DNA from: Streptomyces globosus
GTDB lineage: Bacteria; Actinomycetota; Actinomycetes; Streptomycetales; Streptomycetaceae
DNA length: 64,000 bases
Reading direction: 5' to 3'
Assembly: GCF_003325375.1 (NCBI RefSeq)
Contig: NZ_CP030862.1
Location: forward strand, 3,041,501-3,105,500
Shown here: piece after piece, positions 9,291-18,912 of the stretch
Layout: each line of letters begins with the position of its first letter
Position numbering within the stretch: the first letter of the stretch is position 1
Made by a program: the position numbers and the translations under genes
The notes under the pieces: model-generated
Told to the model about the DNA's origin: nothing
Databases searched by the model: none
The model's input: only the letters and a program-made list of their open reading frames with translations

Positions 9291-10112
9291 CTACGGCAGC
9301 AGGTGTGCCGGGAGGTACTCCGGCAGGGCCGCCAGCGGGCCGGAGGCGGCCTGGTCGAGGAGGTCCCGGATCGGATCGCGGACGGGATCGGGGGCCGGCA
9401 CCGTCCCGGCACCGGAAGCGGACGCCCCCAGCCGTTCCGCCACGTCCCGGCGCAGCGCCGGCAGCAGTGCGTACAGCCGGTCGCCGGGGCAGGACGTCGC
9501 GTTGAAGTCCCGGTGCCCGTAGATGGCGGTGGCGGGCAGCCTGTACTGGGTGCAGACGTACGCGCACAGGTCCGCCAGCGCCGCGTACTGCGCGGCCGGC
9601 GGCTCCTCCGAGGTGTAGGTGCCCTCGTTCTCGATGCCGATCGACACCGTGTTCTGGCCGACGCAGTGCGCCGCACGGACCTGGCGGGCGCCTCCGCGCA
9701 GCTCGGCGAGGCTGCTGTGCCGCCCCTCCATCACGAACGCGCCCCGGCTCACGGTGAAGTGCTGCCCGGTGTCGATCCAGCCCTGCGCGTCCATGTGGTA
9801 CGTCTGGATCGCCCTCGCCAGGGCGAAGGCCCGCTGCTGCGAGTAGTCGGTGACGTTCGCCGTCGCCGTGTGGTGGACGATGATCCGCTGAGGGCGGTTG
9901 GCGAGGACCACGACCGGCTCCGACGAAGGCCGCGCCCCCCAGGTGGCGCAGCTCGCGATGACCGGAGCGGCCGCGTCGGCGGCGAACGCCCGTCCGGCGG
10001 CGAAGGAGGGGAGGGCGGCGCCCGCCGCCAGGGCCAGCGCGCCCGTGAACACGGACCGCCTGGTGTGCGACGGGGCTGCCGCCGGTGCCTGCTGCTGCGC
10101 GGAAGAGGTCAT
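9291..10112 (-). CDS. Tat-exported N-acetylmuramoyl-L-alanine amidase / PGRP-type
   Basis: A 273-residue secreted protein. The N-terminus carries a twin-arginine signal (HTRRSVFTGALALAAG, cleavage near AFAADA). The mature part is an amidase_2/PGRP fold. Probable zinc ligands are the first His of IIVHHTA, the His of AAHCVG, and the Cys of HRDFNATSCPGD, with the preceding His-Arg-Asp also conserved. Such enzymes cleave the MurNAc-L-Ala bond of peptidoglycan. ATG 10112 was chosen because the Tat motif starts soon after it; the frame stays open far upstream only as a shadow of the regulator region. It is divergent from the small acidic protein gene at 10330. Confidence 0.85.
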   Translation of the reverse strand: MTSSAQQQAPAAAPSHTRRSVFTGALALAAGAALPSFAAGRAFAADAAAPVIASCATWGARPSSEPVVVLANRPQRIIVHHTATANVTDYSQQRAFALARAIQTYHMDAQGWIDTGQHFTVSRGAFVMEGRHSSLAELRGGARQVRAAHCVGQNTVSIGIENEGTYTSEEPPAAQYAALADLCAYVCTQYRLPATAIYGHRDFNATSCPGDRLYALLPALRRDVAERLGASASGAGTVPAPDPVRDPIRDLLDQAASGPLAALPEYLPAHLLP

Positions 10113-10329
10113 ACCGTGCCCGTTTCCAATCGGAGGCTGCCCATTGAAGGGGCCCCGGGCGTACGGGGCGCGCAGACACACCGCGCGCGCCGCCGCCGGG
10201 TGGGCGCGCGGCCGCCATCCGGGTGGGCGCGGGCCGTGTCCGGCGCACCGAGCCTGCCCGCCCTCCCCATCCTGGGCGGGGGCCGCCCCAGGCCCGCCCG
10301 CCACCGCCACGCCACACAAGGAGTACGGG

Positions 10330-10545
10330 ATGCCCCTGGACGCCGTCGGACGCTTCCTGGCCGCCCTCGACCCGGCCCACCGGGACGCCGTCGCCGGCGA
10401 GCCCCGCAAGGAGCAGGAACGGCTCGCCGCCGCCTGGGAGGAGGAACTGGAGTCGGACACCGACATCGACACCCTCGACGAGCTGTCTCCCGCGGCGGCC
10501 GAGAGCGAGGCGGCCCGGCGCGTGATGGAGCGCCGCCCCCGGTAG
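10330..10545 (+). CDS. small acidic hypothetical protein
   Basis: A 71-residue protein with a good RBS (AAGGAG) seven bases before the ATG. It is helical and charged, rich in Glu, Asp and Arg (EWxEELESDTDIDTLDEL-like centre), with no Cys, signal or membrane segment. I do not recognise the family. It sits alone between a divergent amidase gene and a convergent regulator pseudogene, with a strong shared terminator behind it. RBS and codon use support coding. Confidence 0.55.
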   Translation: MPLDAVGRFLAALDPAHRDAVAGEPRKEQERLAAAWEEELESDTDIDTLDELSPAAAESEAARRVMERRPR

Positions 10546-10571
10546 CGTCCTCGGCACCGGCCGGACGCGGA

Positions 10572-10611
10572 CGCGCCCCGCGCCGCCCCCTCCGGGGCCG
10601 CGCGGGGCGCG
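10572..10611. terminator. bidirectional hairpin terminator
   Basis: Arms of 11 bp (CGCGCCCCGCG and its complement) enclose an inner GCCCC/GGGGC stem. It lies between the convergent ends of the small acidic gene and the LuxR-type gene. There is no U-tract, as is common in streptomycetes. Confidence 0.7.
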
Positions 10612-10630
10612 CGAGGCGGGCGCCCGCCCG

Positions 10631-13532
10631 TCACATGCCGAGGGCCCGGCCCAACCCCGTCCGGTTGGTCCCCAGCTTGGTGAACACCGCCGACAGCAAC
10701 TCGCCGACGACCGCGGGGTCCATGCGCATCTCCTTGCCGATCGCCGCGTTGTCGAGGCCCAGCGCCGCATGCCGCGCGGCCTCTGCCTCCGCCACCGTCA
10801 GCGTGTCCTGCTCGGAGGTGTGCAGACGGCGCGGGCGCAGGCCGGCCGCGGCCAGCAGGCCGCGCGCCCGGTCCGTGAGGGTGTCCGCACCGCATGCGGT
10901 GGCAACCTCCATGCCCCGGTACAGCTGCTGCGCGGCCCGGTGCGGATCGCCCATCGTCTGCAGCACCGTGCCGTGGTCGACGAGCGCATGCGCGAACTCG
11001 CACGCCGCCGGCGACTGCTCCAGATGGGCCACCGCCTCCTCCAGCAGTACGGCCGCCTGCGCCGGCTCCACGGTGGCCGCCTGGACGCGCAGCGCCTGCC
11101 CGATGATGCTCGCCGCCCCGAAGGCACGCGCCCGGGCCACGGCCTCTTCCGCGGTGGCCCGCGCCAGTCCGGTGTCGTGCGTGGCCTGAGCCAGCGCCAG
11201 GTCGAGCTGCCACGAACTCCACGACGGGTTCCGCGTACCGCGCAGGTCCAGGCGCCGGCCCGCTTCCGTGAGCTGCCGCTCGGCCTCGTCCACACGCCCC
11301 TGCGCCAGCAGCAGCCTGCCGAACACGGTCTGCGGGTCCGGGTAGACGATGGCCTGCGGGAAGCCCTCGCCGAGCCGGTAGTCGCGCGCCACCTTCTGCG
11401 CCTCGGCCAGGTTGCCGCGGGCGAGGAGCGTCTCGACCAGCGTGCCGACCGCGTACCACTGGGCCGGGTTGTCCTGCCCGATGCGGTTGGCGATCTCCAG
11501 GCCGTTGCGGACGAAGTCCTCCGCCTCGGCGAGCCGGCCGCGCCGGTAGCGGACGTAGCCGAGCAGCGTGTACACGTAAGGACAGGTGCGTGCCGCGCCA
11601 GCCCTTGGCCTCGAACTCCAGGATGCCGGTGTTGAAGAGCTCCTCCGCCCGGCCCGGCTGGTCGCAGTACATGAGGGTGATCGCGACGACGACCGGCACC
11701 TCGAAGCCGAAGTCCTGGTCGGTCCAGCTCATGCCGCCGTCGAGCGCCTGCTCCGCGAAGTCGACGGCGGTGCCCACGGGTTCGCCGCGCATGGCGGCGT
11801 CCCAGGCGCGCAGGCCCAGGATGTGCCGCTCGGCCAGACCGCGGCCGACGAGCCGCTTGGCGAACTGGGCGAGCAGCCGCGACCGGGCGGGCGAGTTCTC
11901 CTCGTCGCCGCGGACCGAGTTCCACTTGAACTGCTCGGCCTGCATGCGCAGCCTGGTCCGGGCACTGGTGGACCTGCGCGCCTCGTCGTCCAGCAGTCCG
12001 ACGGCCTCCGCCAGCCGGCCCGTGTGCGCCAGAGCCTGGGCAAGGCGGTACGTGATCGCCTCGCGCAGCGCCGGCTCGGTCTTCGGCTCCTCCAGTGCCG
12101 TCCGCAGCTGGTTGATGGTGGTCATCGGGTCGTGCAGGAGGTTCGCGGCGCCGAGCTCGAACAGCACCTGCGCCCGGTCCTCCGGCTCCGGGGGTTCGCG
12201 CAGCGCCCGCGCCAGGTAGCGGCGTGCCGCGTCGGGCGCACCGGCGGCGAAGCTCTCGTTGGCGGCCTGGCGCAGCTGCTGTACGACCCACGGGTCGCCC
12301 TCGGGGTGCATCTCCAGTAAATGCCGCGCGGCGGCGGATGCGCCGTGCCCGCCGTCGATGAGGGCCTGGGCGGCCATGCCGTGCATGCCGACCCGCACGC
12401 CGGGCGGGATCGACCGGTAGACGGCCGTCGCGATGAGCGGGTGGTAGAACTCCACGACCTCCTTGGTGCGCAGTCCGGTCAGGACGGTCAGGATGCGGGC
12501 GGCCCGCAGCTGCGAGATGGCCTCGGAGGCCTGCGCCTCGCCGAGGGCGGCGACGCTTGCGACGGTGCCCGTCGGCACCGCGTTGCCCAGTACCGCGGCG
12601 GCCCAGGCGAGCCGGACCGTGGAGGGGCCGAGCTGCTCCAGGCGGTCGATGAGGCCGCTGCCCTTGACGGCGGACGCGAGGTCGCGCAGCTCCGGGATGT
12701 TGTCCTGGTTCGGCTTGAGCCCCTGGTCGCGGCCCTTCATGGCCAACTCGACGACCTCGAAGGGGTTTCCCGCGGTGATCGCCCAGCATTCGCGGCAGAA
12801 CATGTCGTCCGCGCCGGAGCCGAGGGCGTCGCGCACGATGCGCGCCACAGCGCCGGTCGTCAGCGGCGCCAGCTCGTGCGGGCGGGTGCCGCGGCGCGCC
12901 ATGAGCGCGCGCAGGAACGCGGCGTCGGCCGGGATCTCGTCCGGCCTGCACGCCACGATGATCAGCATGGCGAGTTCTTCGGCCCGCGCCGCGAACGACG
13001 TGAGCCAGGCCAGGGACTCCGCGTCCGCCCAGTGCGCGTCGTCGAGGACGAGCACCACCGGCGCGCTCCGCACGGAGAGTTGGGTGACGACCCAGTCAAG
13101 GCCGTCGCGGACGCCCTGCGGGTCGGGTGCTGTCGGGCCCTGGGCGGCGGCGGTCAGGCCGAGCGCCGGCGCGACGATGTCGTACCAGGCGCCCAGCGAT
13201 TCGCGCCGCTCCCCTTCCGTCATGGCCGCGTACGCCGGCTGGATGAGCTGGCGCATGACGTGGAACGGAACCTGCTTCTCCTGTTCGCCGCCGCGTGCGA
13301 AGAGCACGGTGCAGCCCCGCTCGGCGGCGTGCCGCCGGGCCTCGGCCAACAGGGTGGTCTTGCCTATGCCTGCCGATCCCGCGAAGGTCAGGACGCCTCC
13401 GCGGCGGGTGGCCGAACCGAGGTCGGACCCTCCGCACAGATCGTCCACGGCGCGCTGGATCGCCAGGATTTCGGACTCCCGCTCGAGCAGGGGCCGGGAC
13501 GCCCCTCCTCTGGGTTCAGCGGCATACGACAT
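10631..13532 (-). pseudogene. LuxR/LAL-type ATPase regulator broken by a +1 frameshift
   Basis: Reads as one large ATP-dependent LuxR-family regulator (about 966 residues if repaired). ATG 13532 has an AGGAGGGGG RBS. Walker A is GSAGIGKTT (about 52-60), Walker B VLVLDDAHWAD; a TPR-like helical middle follows. The C-terminal HTH is divergent: LTVAEAEAARHAALGLDNAAIG, then KLGTNR, with the usual TV..H recognition residues altered. At about 11578 the reading frame breaks: the first frame runs into unrelated sequence and homology continues in the next frame (VYTLLGYVRYRRGR). Removing one A of the AA at 11578-11579 on the plus strand restores it. The gene lies downstream of the terpene synthase/P450 pair, so it was probably the cluster regulator. 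Natural mutation and sequencing error cannot be separated here. Confidence 0.75.
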
Positions 13533-13579
13533 TCTTGTTGCCCCCTCCTGCGCGTGCGGCCGAGTGTATGGCCCTGGGG

Positions 13580-13634
13580 GGCGAGATGTTCTCGATTCAA
13601 GTTGTATTCCCGCATCTCGCCACTCGTGCGAGTG
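13580..13634. promoter_or_regulatory. inverted repeats upstream of the LuxR-type gene
   Basis: Two symmetric elements lie in the 193-bp gap before the regulator. A 9-bp inverted repeat GGCGAGATG (13580-13588) / CATCTCGCC (13613-13621) is spaced 24 bp apart. It abuts the perfect palindrome CACTCGTGCGAGTG (13621-13634). The surrounding DNA is less GC-rich than its neighbours. Probable operator or promoter region; the binding protein is unknown. Confidence 0.5.
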
Positions 13635-13725
13635 CAATGCTGTACCCTCCGCTCACGACGGCGCCCACCGGTGATCAGGAATTGGCGGGAAGCCGCCCCA
13701 GCCGGGCGCAAACGATCTGTCCTCG

Positions 13726-15099
13726 TCAGCGTCGCGGCAGTGGGATCAGGGGCAGGGCGCTGGGCTGCGGAATTCCGGCCGGCACTTCCCGCACGGTGAC
13801 GCCGGGGGCGGGTGTCAGCCTCCACCGCGACGTGACGGCCGCGATCGCGGTCATGATCTCCGCGACGCCGAACGTGTCGCCGATGCACTTGTGCTGGCCC
13901 GCCCCGAACGGGATGTACCGGTGCGGCCTCGGCCGTTTCTCGGCGCCGGGCTGCCAGCGGTCCGGGTCGAACACCCGGGGATTGCGGAAGAGCGCCGGAT
14001 CGCGGTGCAGGGCGTACGGGCTGTAGGCCAGCTCGGCGCCCTCGGGGATCGCGATCCCGCCGAGCGTGAGCGGGGCGAGGGCGCGGCGGGTGAACAGCAG
14101 GGGGGAGTGCAGCCGCAGCGCCTCCTGGAAGACGTGCCGCGTGTAGCCGAGCGCGGGCAGGTCGGAGGGCCGGACCGGCCGGTCGCCGACGACGGCGTCG
14201 ACCTCGGCCTGCAGCCGCTCTTCGACGGCCGGGTGGCGGCTGATCTCGTACAGGGCCCACGCGAGGGTGGTCGCGGAGGTCTCCGTGCCGGCGAGGAGGA
14301 GCGAGACGACCTCGTCGCGGACCTGCTCGGGCGGCATGGCGGCGCCCGTCTCGGGGTCGGTGCTCGACATCAGCAGGGTGAGCAGGTCGTGGCGCTCCTC
14401 CGGCTGGGGCTCCCCGTACTGGCGGATGACGTCGTCGATGACGGCCCGCAGCCGCTCGGCGGCCGTGTCGAAGCGCACGTTCGGCGGGATGGGCAGCCGG
14501 TCCAGCGCCTTGGGCATGACCGCGCGCAGCAGCATGCCCTCCAGGACGACGGGCAGCGAGCGGTGCACCTCGTCGACGGCGGGGCGGCTCAGCTCGCCGG
14601 AGAAGACCATCTCGGCGACCGAGGACACCGCGTAGCGGCGGGTCTCGGTGAGGATGCACACCTCTCGGCCGGGCGCCCAGGAGGCGGCCATGGCGACCGC
14701 CTGCCGGCTCATCGTCTCGGCGTACCGGGCGATGTGGTTGCGGTGGAAGGCGGGCTGGATCATCCGCCGCTGGCTGCGGTGGAACGCACCGTCCGTCGTC
14801 ACGATGCCGTTGCCGAAGACGGGCCGCAGCCGGTCGAAGATGCGTCCGCGGCCGAACTGCTCGGCTCTGCCGACCAGCACCTCGTGCACCAGCTCGGGGC
14901 TGGTCAGGAGGTGGACGGGCCAGGTGCCGATGTCGAGGCGGACCACCTCGCCGTGGTCCCGGAGGGACTCCAGGAAGGCGATGGGCTCCCGCCACAGGGG
15001 GACGGCGTGGCCGAGGAGGGGTAACCGCCCCGGCGCGACCGGGGCTTGGACTCCGGTGGCTTCCAGTCCAGCGTGTGCCATGGCCCGACCCCCTGTCAT
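13726..15099 (-). CDS. cytochrome P450 (terpene-cluster oxygenase)
   Basis: A 457-residue bacterial P450. Landmarks: I-helix AGTET (270-274), K-helix EALR (326-329), heme loop FGAGQHKCIG with Cys405. ATG 15099 overlaps the terpene synthase stop (ATGA), implying coupled translation. An internal ATG at 15081, preceded by AGGGGG, is an alternative start (451 residues). It probably hydroxylates or oxidises the terpene made by the adjacent cyclase, by analogy with pentalenene-type clusters. No ferredoxin gene is adjacent, so electron donors would come from elsewhere. Confidence 0.9.
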   Translation of the reverse strand: MTGGRAMAHAGLEATGVQAPVAPGRLPLLGHAVPLWREPIAFLESLRDHGEVVRLDIGTWPVHLLTSPELVHEVLVGRAEQFGRGRIFDRLRPVFGNGIVTTDGAFHRSQRRMIQPAFHRNHIARYAETMSRQAVAMAASWAPGREVCILTETRRYAVSSVAEMVFSGELSRPAVDEVHRSLPVVLEGMLLRAVMPKALDRLPIPPNVRFDTAAERLRAVIDDVIRQYGEPQPEERHDLLTLLMSSTDPETGAAMPPEQVRDEVVSLLLAGTETSATTLAWALYEISRHPAVEERLQAEVDAVVGDRPVRPSDLPALGYTRHVFQEALRLHSPLLFTRRALAPLTLGGIAIPEGAELAYSPYALHRDPALFRNPRVFDPDRWQPGAEKRPRPHRYIPFGAGQHKCIGDTFGVAEIMTAIAAVTSRWRLTPAPGVTVREVPAGIPQPSALPLIPLPRR

Positions 15100-16133
15100 G
15101 CCACCGATACCAGGTCCGGACGGGTGTAGGCAGACTCCAGCCCGGCCGCGAAGCGTTCGTCGCGGTACCGCGTGCACTCGTAACGCTGCCACAGATCGGC
15201 GCCGATCATCCAGTCTTCGCAGCTGTGCACGTACCGGGCCACGGCGTCCCGGAGCGGGGGGTCGGTCGAGGGGTCGGCGTCGAGCACCTCGAAGAGGCGG
15301 CGGCGGCCGGCCAGGTACTCCTCTATGCGGACCTGGATGCGCTGCTCGACGGCGCGGACGGCGTCGGGCAGGGAGCGGCCCTCCCACGCGGCGACGAGGG
15401 AGACGAGGTTGTTGGTGTCGCCGCAGGAGTGCTCCTTCGGCAGGGAGAACACGTCGTTGCCCCACGAGATGACGTCGAGGACGCTCGCGACGAGCTGCCG
15501 GAGCTCGCGCATCTCGTGGACGTACTGCGGCAGGTCGAGGCCGAGGCCGGCCTCCACCATGTCCATCATCGGCAGGATCTGGGAGCTGTGCCGGCGCAGG
15601 AGGATGTACTCCTCGACGGTCGGCCGCCCGCTGCCGCCGCGGTTGCCGGCCTCCTGGTCCAGCGAGGCCAGGACGAGCCGGACGTGCGTGCGGTAGCGCG
15701 TCGCGGCGTCCGGGGACAGTCCCGCCAGGATGCGGTCGCAGAGTTCGGCGAATCCGCTCACCAGGGGGTTGCGGGCGAGGTCGGGGCTGGTGATGCGGCC
15801 CGTGTCGAGGTATTCGGTGATGGCGCCGACCACGGGCCGCCAGGCGGCGACTTCGCCCTTCCTGATGAGGTGGTCGTGCTGGTCGTCGAGGACGAACGAC
15901 CAGGCCATCCACTGGGCGAGCAGCAGGACCCGCTCATAGGGCGCGTCCCCGCTGACCCGGCCGGCGAGATGACCGCAGCCGATGCCCGCGAACTGGTCCA
16001 CGGCACTCGTCACGAGTTCGTGGCGGACCACCCACGAGGTGGCTTCCGCGTTTGCCCGCGCGGCCAGCGGGTGCTTCGCGTTGCCGAATGGCAGGTGGAA
16101 ATCCGGCACGGAGAAATTCTGCAGCGGTGGCAT
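15096..16133 (-). CDS. class I terpene synthase (sesquiterpene-type cyclase)
   Basis: A 345-residue class I terpene cyclase. It has the Asp-rich Mg2+ motif D83-D-Q-H-D87 and the NSE triad N226-D-x-x-S230-x-x-x-E234 (NDVFSLPKE), both complete. Downstream come the expected WMIG..LW region and a C-terminal RY element. Length fits a single-domain bacterial sesquiterpene synthase, ionising a prenyl diphosphate (probably farnesyl diphosphate). ATG 16133 has GGGGGGAG just upstream. First gene of a minus-strand unit with the overlapping P450. The product cannot be predicted from the sequence alone. Confidence 0.9.
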   Translation of the reverse strand: MPPLQNFSVPDFHLPFGNAKHPLAARANAEATSWVVRHELVTSAVDQFAGIGCGHLAGRVSGDAPYERVLLLAQWMAWSFVLDDQHDHLIRKGEVAAWRPVVGAITEYLDTGRITSPDLARNPLVSGFAELCDRILAGLSPDAATRYRTHVRLVLASLDQEAGNRGGSGRPTVEEYILLRRHSSQILPMMDMVEAGLGLDLPQYVHEMRELRQLVASVLDVISWGNDVFSLPKEHSCGDTNNLVSLVAAWEGRSLPDAVRAVEQRIQVRIEEYLAGRRRLFEVLDADPSTDPPLRDAVARYVHSCEDWMIGADLWQRYECTRYRDERFAAGLESAYTRPDLVSVA

Positions 16134-16200
16134 TTGGCTCCCCCCAAAGACGTCTGATTCACCGATGGTCGCCCGGTCGGTTGCCCGGGCGTCACGACCT

Positions 16201-16210
16201 GGAACGTTCC
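16201..16210. promoter_or_regulatory. GGAACGTTCC palindrome upstream of terpene synthase
   Basis: A perfect 10-bp palindrome 68 bp before the terpene synthase ATG, where a repressor or activator site would be expected. Binding factor unknown; short enough to be coincidental. Confidence 0.3.
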
Positions 16211-16364
16211 TCCCTCATGAAGAATCGTCACGGGGTCAGGGTGGTGTCAGTGGGGAGGAACCGGCCGCACGGCGACTGGTTCCGGCCATCCGTAAAGCAA
16301 TTAACACCCAGAAGGGCGCGGAGTGTCAATGTAGGCCACGGGAAGATGGTGAATTGATCCCAAA

Positions 16365-16380
16365 AACACCACGGGGTGTT
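16365..16380. repeat. AACACC/GGTGTT inverted repeat in AT-rich spacer
   Basis: Six-base arms with a 4-base centre in the least GC-rich part of the spacer. It could be an operator or a small hairpin. Nothing identifies a binding protein. Confidence 0.3.
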
Positions 16381-16562
16381 CACCTCAAATATGTGGGCGG
16401 CATAGTCACGGCCGGTTGCACGGTCCACGGGACCGGCGGGACGGCGCGCGCGGGGGCGCACGAGCGGTCGTGGGCGCGGGATTGTGGCCGAAGAGCGCCT
16501 GGGGGCAAGGGCGTTCGGCCTAGACTTGGGACCGGGCGGTACCGCCCGGGAGGGGTGGGGAA

Positions 16563-17012
16563 GTGACCGAGCACCGTCCGTCCGATCCGTACCATCCGGC
16601 GTCCGACGGCCCGGAGGGCGACGTACTCGGCTCCTACCTCGAAGACCTGCGGGACCGCCTCGGCGGCGCGCGGTTCGAGGCGCTCATCCGGGCCGTCCAG
16701 GCCACCTGCGCCCTCCTCGGCGACGGCCCGCGGCCGGTGCTGGAGGTCCCCGGCGGCGGACTCCCGCCCGACCTGCGGCGCGAGTACGTGGCCCTGCTGG
16801 CGGTGATGATCACCGGGCGGGCGGACCACCGGCTGGTCGAACTTCCCTCAGCCGACGGGGACACGGGGTGGGCGGTCGTCGACGCCACCGCCGCGGATGC
16901 GCCCGCCCCCGGACGCCTGCACGTCCGCGCGCAGCCGGACGGCGTCGCAGGCCCGGCAGGCCGCCTGCCGACCCGGGCGCATCCGCATCGGCTCCCGGGG
17001 CAACGCGGTTAG
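16563..17012 (+). CDS. hypothetical protein
   Basis: A 149-residue soluble protein starting at GTG with a GGGAGGGGTGGGG stretch upstream. The N-terminal half has a plausible helix (LEDLRDRLGGARFEALIRAVQ), followed by a short beta-rich section. The C-terminus is Pro/Ala/Arg-rich. I do not recognise the family. It converges on the kinase gene with a 43-bp gap. Confidence 0.55.
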   Translation: MTEHRPSDPYHPASDGPEGDVLGSYLEDLRDRLGGARFEALIRAVQATCALLGDGPRPVLEVPGGGLPPDLRREYVALLAVMITGRADHRLVELPSADGDTGWAVVDATAADAPAPGRLHVRAQPDGVAGPAGRLPTRAHPHRLPGQRG

Positions 17013-17055
17013 GCGCTTGCCCGACCTCGCCGTGCGGTGCTGTACGGCGCTGCAC

Positions 17056-18912
17056 TCAGCGGGAGTTGGAGCCCACCGCCGCGTTGCGCCAGACGGTGAC
17101 GTCGAGGGTGAGGTACTTGCTCGGCGAGTCCTCCGGGGAGATGCCCCGCACCGTGACCAGGCCGAGGTGGCCGGTGCCGGTGGTCACGCAGACCTGCCGG
17201 CCCGAGCCCAGCTGGTTGATCTTCACGTTCTGCGTGAACCGGGTCTCGGCCCGGCACGTGGCGAGCGACCCCTCCTGGCCGGGGTCGAGCAGGACGAGCG
17301 ATCCGCCCTGGGCCTCCGCGTCGAGGTAGCTGCCGGTGTCGTACGAGAGCTCGTAGCCGCCGTCCTCGCCCTTCTGCGGGCGGAGGCTCTCGTCGCCCAG
17401 GGTCAGGTGGTAGCCCGCCACGAGGTTGATGCCCTTGTACTCGGCGGGCTGCGGATCGGGCCGGGGCGCTGCGCCGGACGGCTTGGCCGCCGATCCCGCG
17501 CTGCCGCTGCCGCTGCCGCTGCCGTCGGCGCCGGCGCTGCTGCCGGCGGCCTGGGAGCCGCTGTCCTTCCCCTTGACCACGTTGTAGCCGACGGCGCTGA
17601 CGGCCACGGCGAAGCCGATGGCCAGGGCCGCCAGGACGGCGCCGCGCGGCTTGCGCTGGGCGACCTGCGCCGGCGGGACCTGGAACTGGCCGGTGTGCCC
17701 GGGATACGGGTGCGCGGGGGTGAACTGCGGTGCCGTGTAGGGGCCGGCCGGCTGGTACCCGTGCTGCGGCGGGTATGCGGGGGGTACTGCGGGGGCGTGC
17801 TGCGGCGCGGCCGCCGGAGTGTACGGGGCGCCCGCCGGGGAGGTCGCCTGGTGGGCCACGCCGCCCGGAGCGGTGGACTGGTGGGCCACGCCGCCGGGGA
17901 CGGTCGGCGGATGCGCCGGAGGAGCCGGAGTGATCGCCGGCGCCGCGGCGGGCGGGGCGGGTGCGGCGGCCGGGGCAGCGGAACGCGCGGTGATCTCCGC
18001 GGTCACCGCGGCGGGCAGCCAGTCCTCGGCCCGGCGCAGCGTCGTGGCGTCGTTCGCGGACTGGCACAGGGCGATGACCTCGGCCACGCTCGGCCGGTCG
18101 GCCGGATCCTTGGCGAGGCAGCGGGTGACGAGCTCGGACAGCCGTTCCGGCACCCCGGAGAGGTCCGGCTCCTCGTGGACGATCCGGTACAGCACCCCGT
18201 GGGAGGCACCCTCGCCGAACGCCGGCGCGCCGGCGGCGGCGTACGCGGCGACCTGCCCGAGGGCGAAGACGTCGGTCGCCGGGCCGACCCCGCGGCCCGC
18301 CGCCTGCTCCGGCGCCATGAAGGCGGGCGTGCCGACGGCGACGCCGCTGCCGGTGAGGGAGGTCGCGTCGGCGGCGTGGGCGATGCCGAAGTCGATGACG
18401 CGCGGGCCGTCGGCGGCCAGCAGCACGTTCGACGGCTTCAGGTCCCGGTGCACGATGCCGGCGCCGTGGATGACCTGGAGCGCCTCCGCGATGCCGGCGA
18501 CCAGCAGCAGCACGGTCTCGACGGGCAGCGCCCCGTGCGCGGACACGGCGGCGGCCAGGGAGGGGCCGGGCACGTAGGCGGTGGCCAGCCAGGGGTGCGG
18601 GCCGTCGGTGTCGGCGTCGATGACGGGAGCCGTGAACAGGCCCTGCACGCGCTGCGCGGAGCGGATCTCCTGTGCGAAACGCCGCCTGAACTCCGGGTCT
18701 TCGGCGAACTCGGGCCGGATCACTTTGACCGCGACCGGGCGGCCGCCCGGCGTGTGCGACAGGTACACCTTGCCCATGCCGCCGGCGCCGAGCCGGGCGG
18801 CGATGCGGTATCCCGCGACGGTGGCGGGGTCATCCGGGCCCAGCGGCTCGAAGTGCACCGGCCTGCCGGTGCCTTCCATGCCGCCGCCCCCGCGCGGATG
18901 CTGACCGTTCAT
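17056..18912 (-). CDS. membrane Ser/Thr protein kinase
   Basis: A 618-residue Hanks-type kinase. N-terminal catalytic domain: glycine loop GAGGMGKVY, VAVK with Lys63, catalytic HRDLKPSN (155-162), DFG (174-176), APE (200-202). A Pro/Ala/Gln-rich linker leads to one membrane segment (about 421-443), a Gly/Ser-rich stretch, and a C-terminal extracytoplasmic domain of about 140 residues lacking PASTA repeats. The outside domain probably senses something, and the kinase phosphorylates proteins inside. Start chosen at ATG 18912; ATG 18951 and ATG 18879 are in-frame alternatives. Confidence 0.85.
   Translation of the reverse strand: MNGQHPRGGGGMEGTGRPVHFEPLGPDDPATVAGYRIAARLGAGGMGKVYLSHTPGGRPVAVKVIRPEFAEDPEFRRRFAQEIRSAQRVQGLFTAPVIDADTDGPHPWLATAYVPGPSLAAAVSAHGALPVETVLLLVAGIAEALQVIHGAGIVHRDLKPSNVLLAADGPRVIDFGIAHAADATSLTGSGVAVGTPAFMAPEQAAGRGVGPATDVFALGQVAAYAAAGAPAFGEGASHGVLYRIVHEEPDLSGVPERLSELVTRCLAKDPADRPSVAEVIALCQSANDATTLRRAEDWLPAAVTAEITARSAAPAAAPAPPAAAPAITPAPPAHPPTVPGGVAHQSTAPGGVAHQATSPAGAPYTPAAAPQHAPAVPPAYPPQHGYQPAGPYTAPQFTPAHPYPGHTGQFQVPPAQVAQRKPRGAVLAALAIGFAVAVSAVGYNVVKGKDSGSQAAGSSAGADGSGSGSGSAGSAAKPSGAAPRPDPQPAEYKGINLVAGYHLTLGDESLRPQKGEDGGYELSYDTGSYLDAEAQGGSLVLLDPGQEGSLATCRAETRFTQNVKINQLGSGRQVCVTTGTGHLGLVTVRGISPEDSPSKYLTLDVTVWRNAAVGSNSR

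Larger units (their letters stand above)
16134..16562. other. 429-bp divergent intergenic region
   Basis: Contains no convincing gene. It separates the terpene synthase (minus) from a hypothetical gene (plus). It includes an AT-richer patch (about 16270-16400) and two short inverted repeats listed separately. Probably holds divergent promoters. Confidence 0.5.

Noticed and set aside
5765..9676. A 1303-codon open frame on the minus strand
   Set aside because: It lies opposite the TIR-GT4 and AEC genes, has Arg/Gly/Pro-rich low-complexity composition and no family features. A GC-bias shadow.
9291..13637. A single 1448-codon protein joining regulator and amidase
   Set aside because: The frame is open through the break in the regulator, but the middle part is shadow sequence. 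Amidase has its own start and Tat signal.
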